DNA from: Idiomarina sp. | GTDB lineage: Bacteria; Pseudomonadota; Gammaproteobacteria; Enterobacterales; Alteromonadaceae | Assembly: GCA_020831965.1 (NCBI GenBank) | Contig: JAFIFP010000014.1 | Coordinates: 273,016-337,015 of the forward strand | DNA length: 64,000 nt | Reading direction: 5' to 3' | In this document: positions 54,518-64,000 of the stretch, piece after piece | Position numbering within the stretch: the stretch's first letter is position 1 | Layout of the letters: the number at the start of each line of letters is the position of its first letter | Notes under the pieces: generated by a model | Told to the model about the DNA's origin: nothing | What the model saw: only the letters and a program-made list of their open reading frames with translations | Databases searched by the model: none | Translations under genes and position numbers: made by a program

Positions 54518-57109
54518 ATGACAGGCGTACAACGATTACTCGAAGCAGGACTTATTCTTTGTGGGGCGCTCGCGATCTTCTTGTTGACGGCGCTGTTTAC
54601 ATTTCATCCCGCTGATCCGGGCTGGTCACAAGCAGGTTACACTCAGACCATTCAAAATGCAGGCGGCGCAATTGGCGCTTGGCTAGCAGATATTCTCCTG
54701 TTTACCTTTGGTTTTGTCGGTTACAGCATGCCCTTTATCGTCATGCTTGCTGGCTACTTCATGTTCTATCGCCCGCATCAACTTTTTGAGCTCGATTACT
54801 TAACACTTGGCCTCAGATTAGTGGGTATTGTTTTGATTCTCACAGGCTGCACTGCTTTGGCCAGTTTGACCATGCAAGGGCTCTATTATTTCTCGGCGGG
54901 TGGTGTTCTCGGAGACGTGATCAGTGCTGCGATGTTGCCGTACTTTAATCGAGCAGGAACCATTCTCTTATTAATTACCTTTGTCATGACAGGTTTTACC
55001 TTAGTGACTGGATTGTCATGGTTACGTTTGATCGATCTCATTGGTGCATGGACGATTAAAGGTGTAGTCGCGGTAATCAATCTCTTTCGCCGTCCCAACA
55101 AAGATAAACAGCAGAGTTCACGGACTCATGCTGGTACAGCGCTACCCGTTCCGAAGGCTAGCGCTAAGACGATTGAGGGATCGGTGAATCGTCAGCGGGA
55201 TTCGCAAGAGAACGACATCACTAAGACCGCTCAAACCAGTCGCTTGAAAACATTGCTGAGTAAATTAATGTTTTGGCGCAGAGACAAATCGCAGAGAAAA
55301 AGCTCGCCACTACGCCAGAACTACCAAAGAAACACGACAGCTCAAGAAGAGGATGATTGGGATGCTATGCCAGTGAATCGCTCCTCTCTAAGTCCCGAGC
55401 CAGAAGACCTACCTTCGATGAGCAGTGCAGGGCAGGAAGATGACCTAGATGATTTGCTAGAGATGGGCTCTGCACGAGATGAGATTGCACTTGAGGATAT
55501 TCAGGTATCTGCGCGCGATAGCGATGATATAGATGCCGGAGCGCTAAGTATGACGCCGGACGATAGCACTACCGCGACCCCACTGCCGCCAGTGAGAACT
55601 GCCCGCGCACCAATCGACCCATTGCCGTCTTTAGCCCTACTGGATCGTCCGGATCGGGAAGAAAATCCACTCAGTCAGGAAGAGCTCGATCAAATTAGTC
55701 GAACGGTAGAGTCGGTCTTGCAAGACTTTGGCGTTGAGGTTCAAGTGGCCGGTGTGCAGCCGGGTCCTGTAATTACGCGATTCGAACTCGATCTTGCACC
55801 GGGCGTAAAGGTTTCGAAGATTTCTAATCTTGCAAAAGACATTGCGCGCAGCCTGTCAGCAATTGCCGTGCGGGTGGTCGAAGTGATTCCTGGTAAGTCA
55901 TTTGTTGGCTTGGAGCTGCCGAATAAAAATCGTGAGATCGTACAACTCCATGAAGTTCTAGGCAGTGAGAACTTTCAACGCTCAGAGTCACCGCTCACCA
56001 TGGTGCTAGGTAAAGATATTTCTGGTAAACCCGTGGTTGTCGATTTGGCGAGAATGCCGCATTTATTGGTTGCGGGGACGACGGGATCGGGTAAATCTGT
56101 CGGTGTAAACGTGATGATCCTGAGCTTGCTTTATAAGTCTCAGCCGGATGACGTGCGTCTCATCATGATCGACCCGAAAATGCTTGAACTTTCCGTTTAT
56201 GAAGGGATTCCACATCTGCTTACAGAAGTCGTTACTGACATGAAAGACGCAGCGAATGCATTGCGTTGGTGCGTGGGTGAAATGGAACGGCGCTACAAGC
56301 TCATGTCAGCCTTGGGCGTGCGTAACATTAAGGGTTATAACGCGAAAGTGCTCGATGCTATTGAGGCGGGCCAACCTATTCGCGACCCAATTTGGAAGCC
56401 TGGAGATTCGATGGAAGCAGAAGCTCCAGAGTTAGTGAAATTGCCCTACATCGTCGTCGTTGTCGATGAATTTGCTGACATGATGATGATTGTCGGCAAA
56501 AAAGTTGAAGAACTTATTGCGCGGATCGCGCAGAAAGCCCGGGCCGCCGGCATTCATTTGATTTTGGCGACGCAACGCCCGTCGGTTGACGTGATTACTG
56601 GCTTGATTAAAGCGAACATTCCCACGCGAATCGCTTTCCAGGTGTCATCGAAAATTGATTCGCGGACCATTTTAGATCAACCCGGAGCCGATCAGTTATT
56701 GGGGCAGGGCGATATGTTATATCTGCCGCCAGGTTCAGGGGTGCCAACTCGTGTTCATGGTGCCTTCGTGGACGATCATGAGGTACATGCTGTTGTGGCA
56801 GATTGGAAAGCTCGCGGCAAACCAAATTATTTGGACGAGATCTTGAGCGGTGACGCGGGAGACGACGCCTTGTTACCGGGCGAGCAGTCCGATGACGGCG
56901 CTGAGTCCGATCCACTGTATGACGAAGCCGTCGCATTTGTAACGGAAAAGGGCCGAGTGTCAGTGTCTTCTGTGCAACGCCAGTTTAGAATTGGCTACAA
57001 TCGCGCTGCTCGCATTGTGGAACAAATGGAAGTTAGTGGGGTCGTAACTCCCGCTGGTCCGGGTGGTGCGCGCGAAGTGCTCGCACCCAGAGCACCACGT
57101 GATTATTAA
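54518..57109 (+). CDS. ftsK: FtsK, septal DNA translocase
   Basis: 863 aa. Four to five N-terminal membrane segments (about residues 8-170), an acidic and serine/glutamine-rich linker (190-380) shorter than the 600-residue linker of E. coli FtsK (1329 aa), the beta motor with Walker [16 protein letters not shown] and Walker [15 protein letters not shown], and the C-terminal gamma winged helix ([18 protein letters not shown]) that reads KOPS. It pumps chromosome ends through the septum and activates XerCD at dif. Confidence 0.96.
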   Translation: MTGVQRLLEAGLILCGALAIFLLTALFTFHPADPGWSQAGYTQTIQNAGGAIGAWLADILLFTFGFVGYSMPFIVMLAGYFMFYRPHQLFELDYLTLGLRLVGIVLILTGCTALASLTMQGLYYFSAGGVLGDVISAAMLPYFNRAGTILLLITFVMTGFTLVTGLSWLRLIDLIGAWTIKGVVAVINLFRRPNKDKQQSSRTHAGTALPVPKASAKTIEGSVNRQRDSQENDITKTAQTSRLKTLLSKLMFWRRDKSQRKSSPLRQNYQRNTTAQEEDDWDAMPVNRSSLSPEPEDLPSMSSAGQEDDLDDLLEMGSARDEIALEDIQVSARDSDDIDAGALSMTPDDSTTATPLPPVRTARAPIDPLPSLALLDRPDREENPLSQEELDQISRTVESVLQDFGVEVQVAGVQPGPVITRFELDLAPGVKVSKISNLAKDIARSLSAIAVRVVEVIPGKSFVGLELPNKNREIVQLHEVLGSENFQRSESPLTMVLGKDISGKPVVVDLARMPHLLVAGTTGSGKSVGVNVMILSLLYKSQPDDVRLIMIDPKMLELSVYEGIPHLLTEVVTDMKDAANALRWCVGEMERRYKLMSALGVRNIKGYNAKVLDAIEAGQPIRDPIWKPGDSMEAEAPELVKLPYIVVVVDEFADMMMIVGKKVEELIARIAQKARAAGIHLILATQRPSVDVITGLIKANIPTRIAFQVSSKIDSRTILDQPGADQLLGQGDMLYLPPGSGVPTRVHGAFVDDHEVHAVVADWKARGKPNYLDEILSGDAGDDALLPGEQSDDGAESDPLYDEAVAFVTEKGRVSVSSVQRQFRIGYNRAARIVEQMEVSGVVTPAGPGGAREVLAPRAPRDY

Positions 57110-57121
57110 CTAAGGACGTCA

Positions 57122-57751
57122 ATGTTTATGCGCAGTCGCAGTATTCTCTTAAGTTTTGTGATGGCTATCGCGGTTAGTAGTGCCGTCGTTACGGCATCGG
57201 CGGAAACGCCGGCTGGGCAATTACAGGCAAAGCTTGCTCCTGTACAAAGCTTGCAAGGGCGGTTTGTGCAAACTATTTATGAGCAAGACGACCCCGTTCA
57301 ACAGTTGTCAGGTTCATTTGCGTTGCAACGGCCGGCGCTGTTGCGCTGGGAAACGGAAGAGCCAGAGCAGACACTATTAATTGCTGATGGGGATACGCTT
57401 TGGTATTACAACCCGTTTATTGAGCAGGTATCGTTATTTGATCAAGCTGAAACAATGCAGACAAACCCATTGTTAGTATTGTTAACGAATGATGAATGGA
57501 CTGGATTTGAGGTAAGTTTTAGCGACGATCTCTGGCACATTCGAGAGACTAATGGCGGCTTTCATCAGGTTCTATCCATTGGCTTCAATGAGCAGGGCTA
57601 CTTGAACACAATGGCGCTAGATGACGGTCAAGGTCAGCGTAGTGTATTCCGATTACAAAACCTTGAAGTAAATAGCGAGATTGAGCGCGCGCGTTTTCAG
57701 TTTGAAATCCCGAGCGGTACGGACATTGATGACCAGCGTCAGAGGCAATGA
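57122..57751 (+). CDS. lolA: LolA, periplasmic lipoprotein carrier
   Basis: 209 aa. Signal peptide ending [45 protein letters not shown] and [19 protein letters not shown] are LolA blocks. It ferries lipoproteins from LolCDE to LolB, which matters here because many lipoproteins are encoded in this window. 12 nt after ftsK; rarA overlaps by 4 nt. Confidence 0.95.
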   Translation: MFMRSRSILLSFVMAIAVSSAVVTASAETPAGQLQAKLAPVQSLQGRFVQTIYEQDDPVQQLSGSFALQRPALLRWETEEPEQTLLIADGDTLWYYNPFIEQVSLFDQAETMQTNPLLVLLTNDEWTGFEVSFSDDLWHIRETNGGFHQVLSIGFNEQGYLNTMALDDGQGQRSVFRLQNLEVNSEIERARFQFEIPSGTDIDDQRQRQ

Positions 57752-59163
57752 GCGAACAATTTAACTTAATGGCTGAGGATCAACCATCCTCAAGCCAGAC
57801 CTCCAATTACCAACCCTTGGCCGCTCGTATGCGGCCTCGTTCTATTGACGAATACATAGGACAGGAACATATCTTAGGTGAAGGAAAACCGCTTCGCCAC
57901 GCTGTTCAGCAGGGTGTACTGCACTCAATGATTTTCTGGGGCCCCCCGGGTACGGGTAAAACAACGCTAGCGGAGCTACTTGCCGCTTCTGCGTCAGCTC
58001 ATGTGACTCGTATTTCTGCGGTGACTTCAGTCGTAAAGGAAATTCGCGAGGCCATTGCGGGAGCGAAAGCGCGAGCCGGGAATCAGAAAACCTTACTATT
58101 CGTAGACGAAGTGCATCGTTTCAATAAAAGTCAGCAAGACGCCTTTCTGCCGCATATTGAAGATGGCACTGTTATTTTCGTTGGCGCAACGACGGAGAAC
58201 CCGGGATTTGCTTTGAACAATGCATTACTTTCTCGGGCAAGAGTATACCGCTTGCAAACGCTTTCCTCGAATGCGCTGGCTGTAGTGCTTGAGCAGGCCC
58301 TCAAAGACCCTGAGCGCGGCTATGGTCAACGTGAAATCCGTTTTGAAGAGGATGCCAAGGAGTTCCTTTTGCATGTGGCAGACGGGGATGCACGGCGTCT
58401 ACTGAATTATCTTGAAATTGCTGTCGACTTTCTCCCCACAGAAGGCGTTGGGGAGCTATCAAAAGAACTCTTGGTAGAGGTTACCGGGGAAAAGGCTATT
58501 CAGTTCGACAAGCAGGGCGATCATTATTACGATTTATTGTCTGCTTTTCATAAATCAGTACGAGGATCGTCACCGGACGGAGCACTTTATTGGTACTGCA
58601 GAATTTTAGCAGCAGGCGGCGAGCCACTGGTTGTAGCGCGGCGTTTATTAGCTATCGCATCTGAGGATATTGGGAATGCTGACCCACGTGCTCTAGAAAT
58701 CGCTCTCAATGCGTGGGATACCTATCATCGCGTTGGTCCAGCAGAAGGCGAGCGGGCAATTGCACAAGCAACAATCTATTGTGCTGCCGCAGCAAAGAGT
58801 AATGCAGTCTACACCGCATTTAAGGCTCTTCTACAACAGGCGAAGGAAGGCCCTTCCTATCCAGTTCCTGAGCATCTACGTAATGCGCCGACGCAAGTTC
58901 ACAAGGACGAAGGCTTTGGTGCTGAGTATAAATATGCGCACGATGCGCCTCATGCTTATGTTGCAGGTGAAACCTATCTTCCTCCAGAGCTCAGCGCGCA
59001 CCAGTGGTATCAGCCGAGTGATCGTGGTTTGGAACGACAAATTCAGGAAAAACTACAACGCTTAAGATTACTCGATGAAGCGAGCGATTGGCAGCGTCAA
59101 AGTTCACCTAAAAGTTCACCCAAAAGTTTACCGATAACGCCGCCGAAAGGCCAGAAATCATGA
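57748..59163 (+). CDS. rarA: Replication-associated recombination protein RarA (MgsA)
   Basis: 471 aa (E. coli 447). AAA+ with Walker [14 protein letters not shown], Walker [16 protein letters not shown], sensor residues in [14 protein letters not shown], clamp-loader-like C-terminal helices ending in a serine/proline-rich repeat [11 protein letters not shown]. It acts at stalled forks. Overlaps lolA and crcB by 4 nt each. Confidence 0.95.
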   Translation: MSEQFNLMAEDQPSSSQTSNYQPLAARMRPRSIDEYIGQEHILGEGKPLRHAVQQGVLHSMIFWGPPGTGKTTLAELLAASASAHVTRISAVTSVVKEIREAIAGAKARAGNQKTLLFVDEVHRFNKSQQDAFLPHIEDGTVIFVGATTENPGFALNNALLSRARVYRLQTLSSNALAVVLEQALKDPERGYGQREIRFEEDAKEFLLHVADGDARRLLNYLEIAVDFLPTEGVGELSKELLVEVTGEKAIQFDKQGDHYYDLLSAFHKSVRGSSPDGALYWYCRILAAGGEPLVVARRLLAIASEDIGNADPRALEIALNAWDTYHRVGPAEGERAIAQATIYCAAAAKSNAVYTAFKALLQQAKEGPSYPVPEHLRNAPTQVHKDEGFGAEYKYAHDAPHAYVAGETYLPPELSAHQWYQPSDRGLERQIQEKLQRLRLLDEASDWQRQSSPKSSPKSLPITPPKGQKS

Positions 59164-59509
59164 TTTGGCTGCTAATCGGCATGGGCGGCGCACTTGGCGC
59201 TTGGTTGCGATTTGCGTTGTCGTATTGGGCGAATCATAGGTTTGGTACAGCGATTCCAGCAACCTTTGTTGTGAATGTATTGGGTAGTGGCGTGCTAGGC
59301 TATTTAGTCACGCTCTTTGGGCGCGATGTGACGAGTTTAAACTACGCACTATTTGAAATCGGCCTCATGGGCGGATTTACCACATTTTCGACCTTTATAT
59401 TGGAGTTTGAACGGCTTCGAGAGCGGCCACTATTGGGCTTAGGCTATATTTTTGCAACCATAACGCTAGCACTTGCAGCTTGGCTGTTTGGACAATGGGT
59501 TGCGGGGAT

Positions 59510-59513
<4 letters not shown>
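59160..59513 (+). CDS. crcB: CrcB/Fluc-type fluoride channel, first subunit
   Basis: 117 aa, four membrane segments. [16 protein letters not shown] and [13 protein letters not shown] are the Fluc signatures (Gx-GA-R and TTFSTF). [11 protein letters not shown] holds the pore Asn. Overlaps rarA by ATGA, and the second crcB by 4 nt. It exports fluoride from the cytoplasm. Confidence 0.93.
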
Positions 59514-61566
<2,053 letters not shown>

Positions 61567-61570
<4 letters not shown>

Positions 61571-61905
61571 AACCTAATCACATGTTGGCTTGCACTATTT
61601 AATAACGCGTCCACTGCGGCAACGTCGAGCACGGTAATGGGGGCTCGCAAATATTGTGGACTTAAACCGGCGGAGCTCAACGTCTCCTCGGTCGTGTAAA
61701 ATGACTCAAAATCGAATAGGTCGACGAGCATCTCTATTTTCTTCAATGGGTCAGGACCTTGTTCAGGCTTAACCAGTTGCCAAATACCGTCACCGGTGAA
61801 TAGGCTACTGACATTCTGCTCGAGGCTGACTGCCATCATGAGCATATCGAGGCCTTGTCTCGCTTCAGGAGCGAGAGGACGATGAGTACAGACAAAAGTA
61901 ATCAC
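61567..61905 (-). CDS. tusC: TusC, sulfur relay subunit (DsrF-like)
   Basis: 112 aa. DsrE/F fold: [32 protein letters not shown] and the terminal HVIRF compare well with E. coli TusC ([21 protein letters not shown]; ending VILRF). It belongs to the TusBCD sulfur carrier complex that passes sulfur from TusA through TusD to TusE. tusD is 11 nt upstream; no tusB is found between tusC and tusE. Confidence 0.92.
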
Positions 61906-61916
61906 CCTTGAATCTC

Positions 61917-62288
61917 CTAAAACTGCAGTAATTGTTCAGTATTGGCGAGAGTCGCAACAAACTCGGCCAATCCACCTGCCTGAAAACCTGCCGCCAAGTT
62001 ACCTTGAGGTGGGGGAAGGGCTTCCACACCATATTGCGCCCCGACGGTTGAACAAACGACAAGCGGGACATCGTGTGCATGACTTAGCTGTCGCCAGCGT
62101 TGCTGAAGATCGTCTAAGCTACTCGGGAAACTTAAAAACTGATTACCGAAGATCACAGCTGGGCCATAGAAAAACACTTGCGTGATTCGATGACCTTCGG
62201 CAATTAGATTTTCGGCTGTTGCCAGCGCATGCAGGCCTTGCTCAGTTTGATCTGGACCTGATTGCATCAACAAAATGTATGAGGCCAT
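61917..62288 (-). CDS. tusD: TusD, sulfur carrier (DsrE-like)
   Basis: 123 aa. DsrE fold with ALATAENLIAEGHRITQVFFYG and the sulfur-carrying cysteine in VVCSTVGAQYGV. Terminal ATLANTEQLLQF. First gene of the tusD-tusC-tusE operon for 2-thiouridine at tRNA position 34. Confidence 0.94.
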   Translation of the reverse strand: MASYILLMQSGPDQTEQGLHALATAENLIAEGHRITQVFFYGPAVIFGNQFLSFPSSLDDLQQRWRQLSHAHDVPLVVCSTVGAQYGVEALPPPQGNLAAGFQAGGLAEFVATLANTEQLLQF

Positions 62289-62331
62289 GCAAGTTACCTT
62301 CAGGTTGTCGTAAAACTCGCGAATAACTTAT

Positions 62332-62367
62332 AAAAAACGCCCTCTGGCTGTCACCACAGGGCGTTTT
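62332..62367 (-). terminator. Terminator after yccA
   Basis: AAAACGCCCT / AGGGCGTTTT stem with a CTGGCTGTCACC-type loop, with TTTTTT following on the minus strand. Confidence 0.8.
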
Positions 62368-62387
62368 AAAGTGTACGCATTTCTTAC

Positions 62388-63050
62388 TTAGTCGTCACGA
62401 GCGAACGACATCAGAATATTAATCAAGCTGATAAAGATGTTGTACAGCGAGACAAACAAGGTGGTGGTCGCAAGAATGTAGTTCCGCTCACCGCCGTTCA
62501 CAATGGCGCTGGTTTGCATCAGAATTGCTCCTGATGAGAACAGGATAAACAGAGCACTCAATGCTAGGCCTAGCGCAGGAATGTTGAGGAACAAGTTGGC
62601 TACGAATCCAACAACAATCACGACAAAACCAGCCATCATCATACCGCCGAGGAAAGACATGTCTTTCTTCGTGGTAAGAATGTAGCCTGACAGAGCAAAG
62701 AAAATGGCGGCGGTACCGCCCATTGCGAGCATGATAATATCACTACCACCTGCAGCGATGACCATATTCAAGATTGGCCCAAGACTGTAGCCCATGAAGC
62801 CGGTCAATGCGAAGACAAACACGAGGCCCATTGAGCTGTTAGCCGTCTTATGAATGGCGAACAGCAGCCCGTAAAAGCCCACCAATAGCAGAATGATGCC
62901 TGGATGCGGTAAGTTTAAGGCGCTACTAATACCCGCCATAATTGCACTGAAAGTCAGCGCCATTGCGAGCAATGTGTAGGTATTGCGTAAGACCTTATTG
63001 GCTTCAATCGACGTGTCATGACGCGCCGTCTGAATTGTTGGATTGTTCAT
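62388..63050 (-). CDS. yccA: BI-1/YccA-type inner-membrane protein
   Basis: 220 aa with seven membrane segments (Bax inhibitor-1/YccA family, UPF0005). KVLRNTYTLLAMALTFSAIMAG, GLVFVFALTGFMGYSLGPILN and the closing FVSLYNIFISLINILMSFARDD. In E. coli YccA binds and modulates the FtsH protease. It lies next to tus genes, as in E. coli (yccA-tusE). Single-gene unit with its own terminator. Confidence 0.93.
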   Translation of the reverse strand: MNNPTIQTARHDTSIEANKVLRNTYTLLAMALTFSAIMAGISSALNLPHPGIILLLVGFYGLLFAIHKTANSSMGLVFVFALTGFMGYSLGPILNMVIAAGGSDIIMLAMGGTAAIFFALSGYILTTKKDMSFLGGMMMAGFVVIVVGFVANLFLNIPALGLALSALFILFSSGAILMQTSAIVNGGERNYILATTTLFVSLYNIFISLINILMSFARDD

Positions 63051-63244
63051 AGGTGTCTTCTCCTGCTACCTAAGCTGTTGTAAACACGGACCACACTGTA
63101 GACCCGATTTGTTGTTCTGAGTTCTACTATACCCTAAACATATGGGCGTTTTTAAATACTTAAAGAGAAAGTAGGGTGTTTTGATGAAACTTTGCACGGC
63201 TCGTGCATTTTTCAGTCATTTAAGCAACTTCATTCATTTTTTAC

Positions 63245-63273
63245 TTTACAACACAAATCCACATCTTTATCAT
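63245..63273 (+). promoter_or_regulatory. Sigma-70 promoter of tRNA-Ser
   Basis: TTTACA (63245-63250), 17-nt spacer, TATCAT (63268-63273), followed by GCTCCGTC; the mature tRNA begins at 63301. Strong spacing and a G/C-containing discriminator fit a stable-RNA promoter. Confidence 0.65.
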
Positions 63274-63300
63274 TCGCTCCGTCTTCAACGAAGACATTCC

Positions 63301-63392
63301 GGAGAGGTGGCAGAGCTCGGTTTAATGCACCTGACTTGAAATCAGGCGTAGGTTCACACCTACCGGGGGTTCGAATCCCTCCCTCTCCGCCA
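63301..63392 (+). tRNA. tRNA-Ser (anticodon TGA)
   Basis: 92 nt including CCA, with the long variable arm typical of class II tRNAs (GCGTAGGTTCACACCTAC). Acceptor GGAGAGG / CCTCTCC with G discriminator, anticodon loop CTTGAAA giving TGA, T-loop GGTTCGAATCC. Reads UCA and related serine codons. A terminator hairpin follows within 11 nt. Confidence 0.95.
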
Positions 63393-63402
63393 AATTAAAC
63401 AA

Positions 63403-63469
63403 AAAGCCCGCCTCATGGCGGGCTTTTTGTTTAATCAGGATGTGGCTGGCGATAAAGAACCCCTCGGTT
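63403..63469 (+). repeat. 67-bp direct repeat, first copy (includes the tRNA-Ser terminator)
   Basis: Starts with the AAAGCCCGCC-TCAT-GGCGGGCTTT hairpin and T-run, then continues into ...AACCCCTCGGTT. It is identical over 67 bp to 63568-63634. Confidence 0.9.
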
Positions 63470-63472
63470 CGA

Positions 63473-63523
63473 CAAAACGGTAGGACAGCCGTTTTGCACG
63501 TTGCGTAGCAACGCCCAACGGGC
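63473..63523. other. Cluster of three short hairpins between the repeats
   Basis: CAAAACGG/CCGTTTTG (63473-63496), CGTTGC/GCAACG (63499-63513) and GCCC/GGGC (63513-63523) stand side by side. No open frame of the family-typical kind covers them. They could be a REP-like element or part of the duplicated unit. Confidence 0.6.
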
Positions 63524-63567
63524 GAACGCCAAGGATTGCGTGAGTGAATCCCGACCGATGCCAAGTC

Positions 63568-63634
63568 AAAGCCCGCCTCATGGCGGGCTTTTTGTTTAAT
63601 CAGGATGTGGCTGGCGATAAAGAACCCCTCGGTT
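63568..63634 (+). repeat. 67-bp direct repeat, second copy
   Basis: Identical to 63403-63469, including the terminator hairpin. The stretch just before it (GAATCCCGACCGATGCCAAG) loosely resembles the 3' end of tRNA-Ser (GAATCCCTCC ... GCCAAA), suggesting a decayed duplicate. Confidence 0.88.
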
Positions 63635-63661
63635 ATTCTCGTTAGTGTGCGAAAGCGCTCG

Positions 63662-63847
63662 TTATAAATCGTCTATTCTTCCCACTTGGCGAACCAATCG
63701 TTTCGTTTCATGTTCTTCCATATCGAGCAACGCTTGCATCAAGTCTCTCGCACCTTGAATAACAGCTGTGTCGCGCAATGTTCGATAAAAGGTATTGATT
63801 TGTGTATGGAAACCAAACACTTCAGCATTAATTTCAGCTGCAGTCAT
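63662..63847 (-). CDS. Possible small helical protein, unrecognised
   Basis: 61 aa from ATG 63847 with no clear ribosome site. The sequence (FGFHTQINTFYRTLRDTAVI, DLMQALLDMEEHETKRLVRQ) is amphipathic-helical and has a protein-like composition. The same frame continues upstream without stop for 16 codons (LNVRDLTLHYIQ) but without a start codon before the TAG, so it may be a remnant of a longer gene. Nothing in the neighbourhood indicates a function. Could be chance. Confidence 0.35.
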   Translation of the reverse strand: MTAAEINAEVFGFHTQINTFYRTLRDTAVIQGARDLMQALLDMEEHETKRLVRQVGRIDDL

Positions 63848-63967
63848 TTGAATGTAATGCAGGGTGAGATCGCGAACATTTAATGACCAGTCGAGCTATT
63901 AAATAATCGATCGATTTGACGATCAGTTCTAGTCGTGATCATATACTCTCTTTTGCGGAGAGCCCCA

Positions 63968-64000
63968 ATGAGCCTGACCTTGCTGACTGACCACTTTGCC
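63968..64000 (+). CDS. Start of a gene running off the right edge
   Basis: ATG at 63968 preceded by GCGGAGAGCCCCA; the visible codons read MSLTLLTDHFA. A possible promoter (TTGACG at 63916-63921, TATACT at 63942-63947, spacing too long at 20 nt) lies upstream. Too short to identify. Confidence 0.5.
   Translation, partial: MSLTLLTDHFA

Noticed and set aside
63192..63398. 68-codon plus-strand frame ending in tRNA-Ser
   Set aside because: It runs through the tRNA promoter and the tRNA itself; no ribosome site and no recognisable protein.
63322..63564. 80-codon minus-strand frame over tRNA-Ser and its terminator
   Set aside because: It reads antisense to the tRNA and contains the REGFEPPVG string typical of false frames over tRNA-Ser genes.
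63393..63661. CRISPR array
   Set aside because: Only two copies of a 67-bp repeat with a terminator in them, and no cas genes.

Overview
This window is a stretch of chromosome from a Gram-negative gammaproteobacterium. It is most likely a marine member of the Alteromonadales in or near the Idiomarinaceae (Idiomarina, Pseudidiomarina, Aliidiomarina). I infer this from the enterobacterial-type gene order clpS-clpA-infA-aat-trxB ... lrp-ftsK-lolA-rarA-serS, the tyrR/phh/hpp/hmg amino-acid catabolism cluster, the many secreted peptidases, the Kdo kinase gene and the rhombosortase-like gene. No database search was possible, so the taxon is an inference from protein resemblance and gene content.

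Layout. 1-2.5 kb: phage-shock locus, pspF (cut by the left edge) divergent from pspABC with a sigma-54-type promoter between them. 2.6-11.1 kb: a methionine gamma-lyase-type enzyme, then phhA, phhB, tyrR and the operon hppD-hmgA-fahA-maiA, which together take phenylalanine/tyrosine to fumarate plus acetoacetate. 11.2-15.0 kb: an S9 lipoprotein peptidase, and between its stop codon and its terminator an apparently intact IS3-family element with a 3-bp target duplication. 15.0-20.3 kb: rhombosortase-like protease, gamma-glutamyltransferase, small lipoprotein, hinT, hspQ, a PilZ protein, and a Sel1/TonB-C gene interrupted by an in-frame amber codon. 20.3-25.4 kb: rlmI-metG divergent from mrp-dcd. 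25.4-31.1 kb: a tightly packed minus-strand operon of a YvcK/CofD-like protein, an M14 peptidase and an S9 peptidase. 31.3-33.3 kb: waaA-kdkA (Kdo addition and Kdo phosphorylation).

33.3-35.7 kb holds a four-gene outer-membrane lipoprotein operon (CsgG-like, small lipoprotein, DUF4810-like, GNA1162/DUF799-like). It resembles a Neisseria lipoprotein cluster and is the least understood multigene system here. 35.7-38.6 kb: DUF192 protein, a BamE/SmpA-like lipoprotein, a YgjV-like membrane protein and a TraF-like outer-membrane barrel. 38.7-44.1 kb: M13 peptidase, threonine aldolase, a third S9 peptidase and a PspB-like small membrane protein. 44.2-47.3 kb: tRNA-Pro(GGG), yejM, yejL, yejK. 47.4-54.5 kb: cspD, clpS, clpA, infA, aat, trxB, ald, lrp (N-degron proteolysis, thioredoxin reduction, alanine metabolism). 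54.5-61.2 kb: ftsK, lolA, rarA, two tandem crcB genes, serS. 61.2-63.1 kb: tusD-tusC-tusE without a tusB, and yccA. 63.3-64.0 kb: tRNA-Ser(TGA) followed by a 67-bp perfect direct repeat that carries its terminator, a small orphan reading frame, and the first codons of a gene leaving the window.

How the genes fit together: much of the window serves protein and amino-acid utilisation. Exported peptidases (three S9, one M14, one M13), gamma-glutamyltransferase, phenylalanine/tyrosine degradation, threonine aldolase, alanine dehydrogenase and a sulfur-amino-acid lyase are all present. Envelope maintenance (Psp, YejM, LolA, WaaA/KdkA, several lipoproteins) is the second theme. Most of the rest is conserved housekeeping. 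No CRISPR array, prophage, toxin-antitoxin pair or recognisable defence island was seen.
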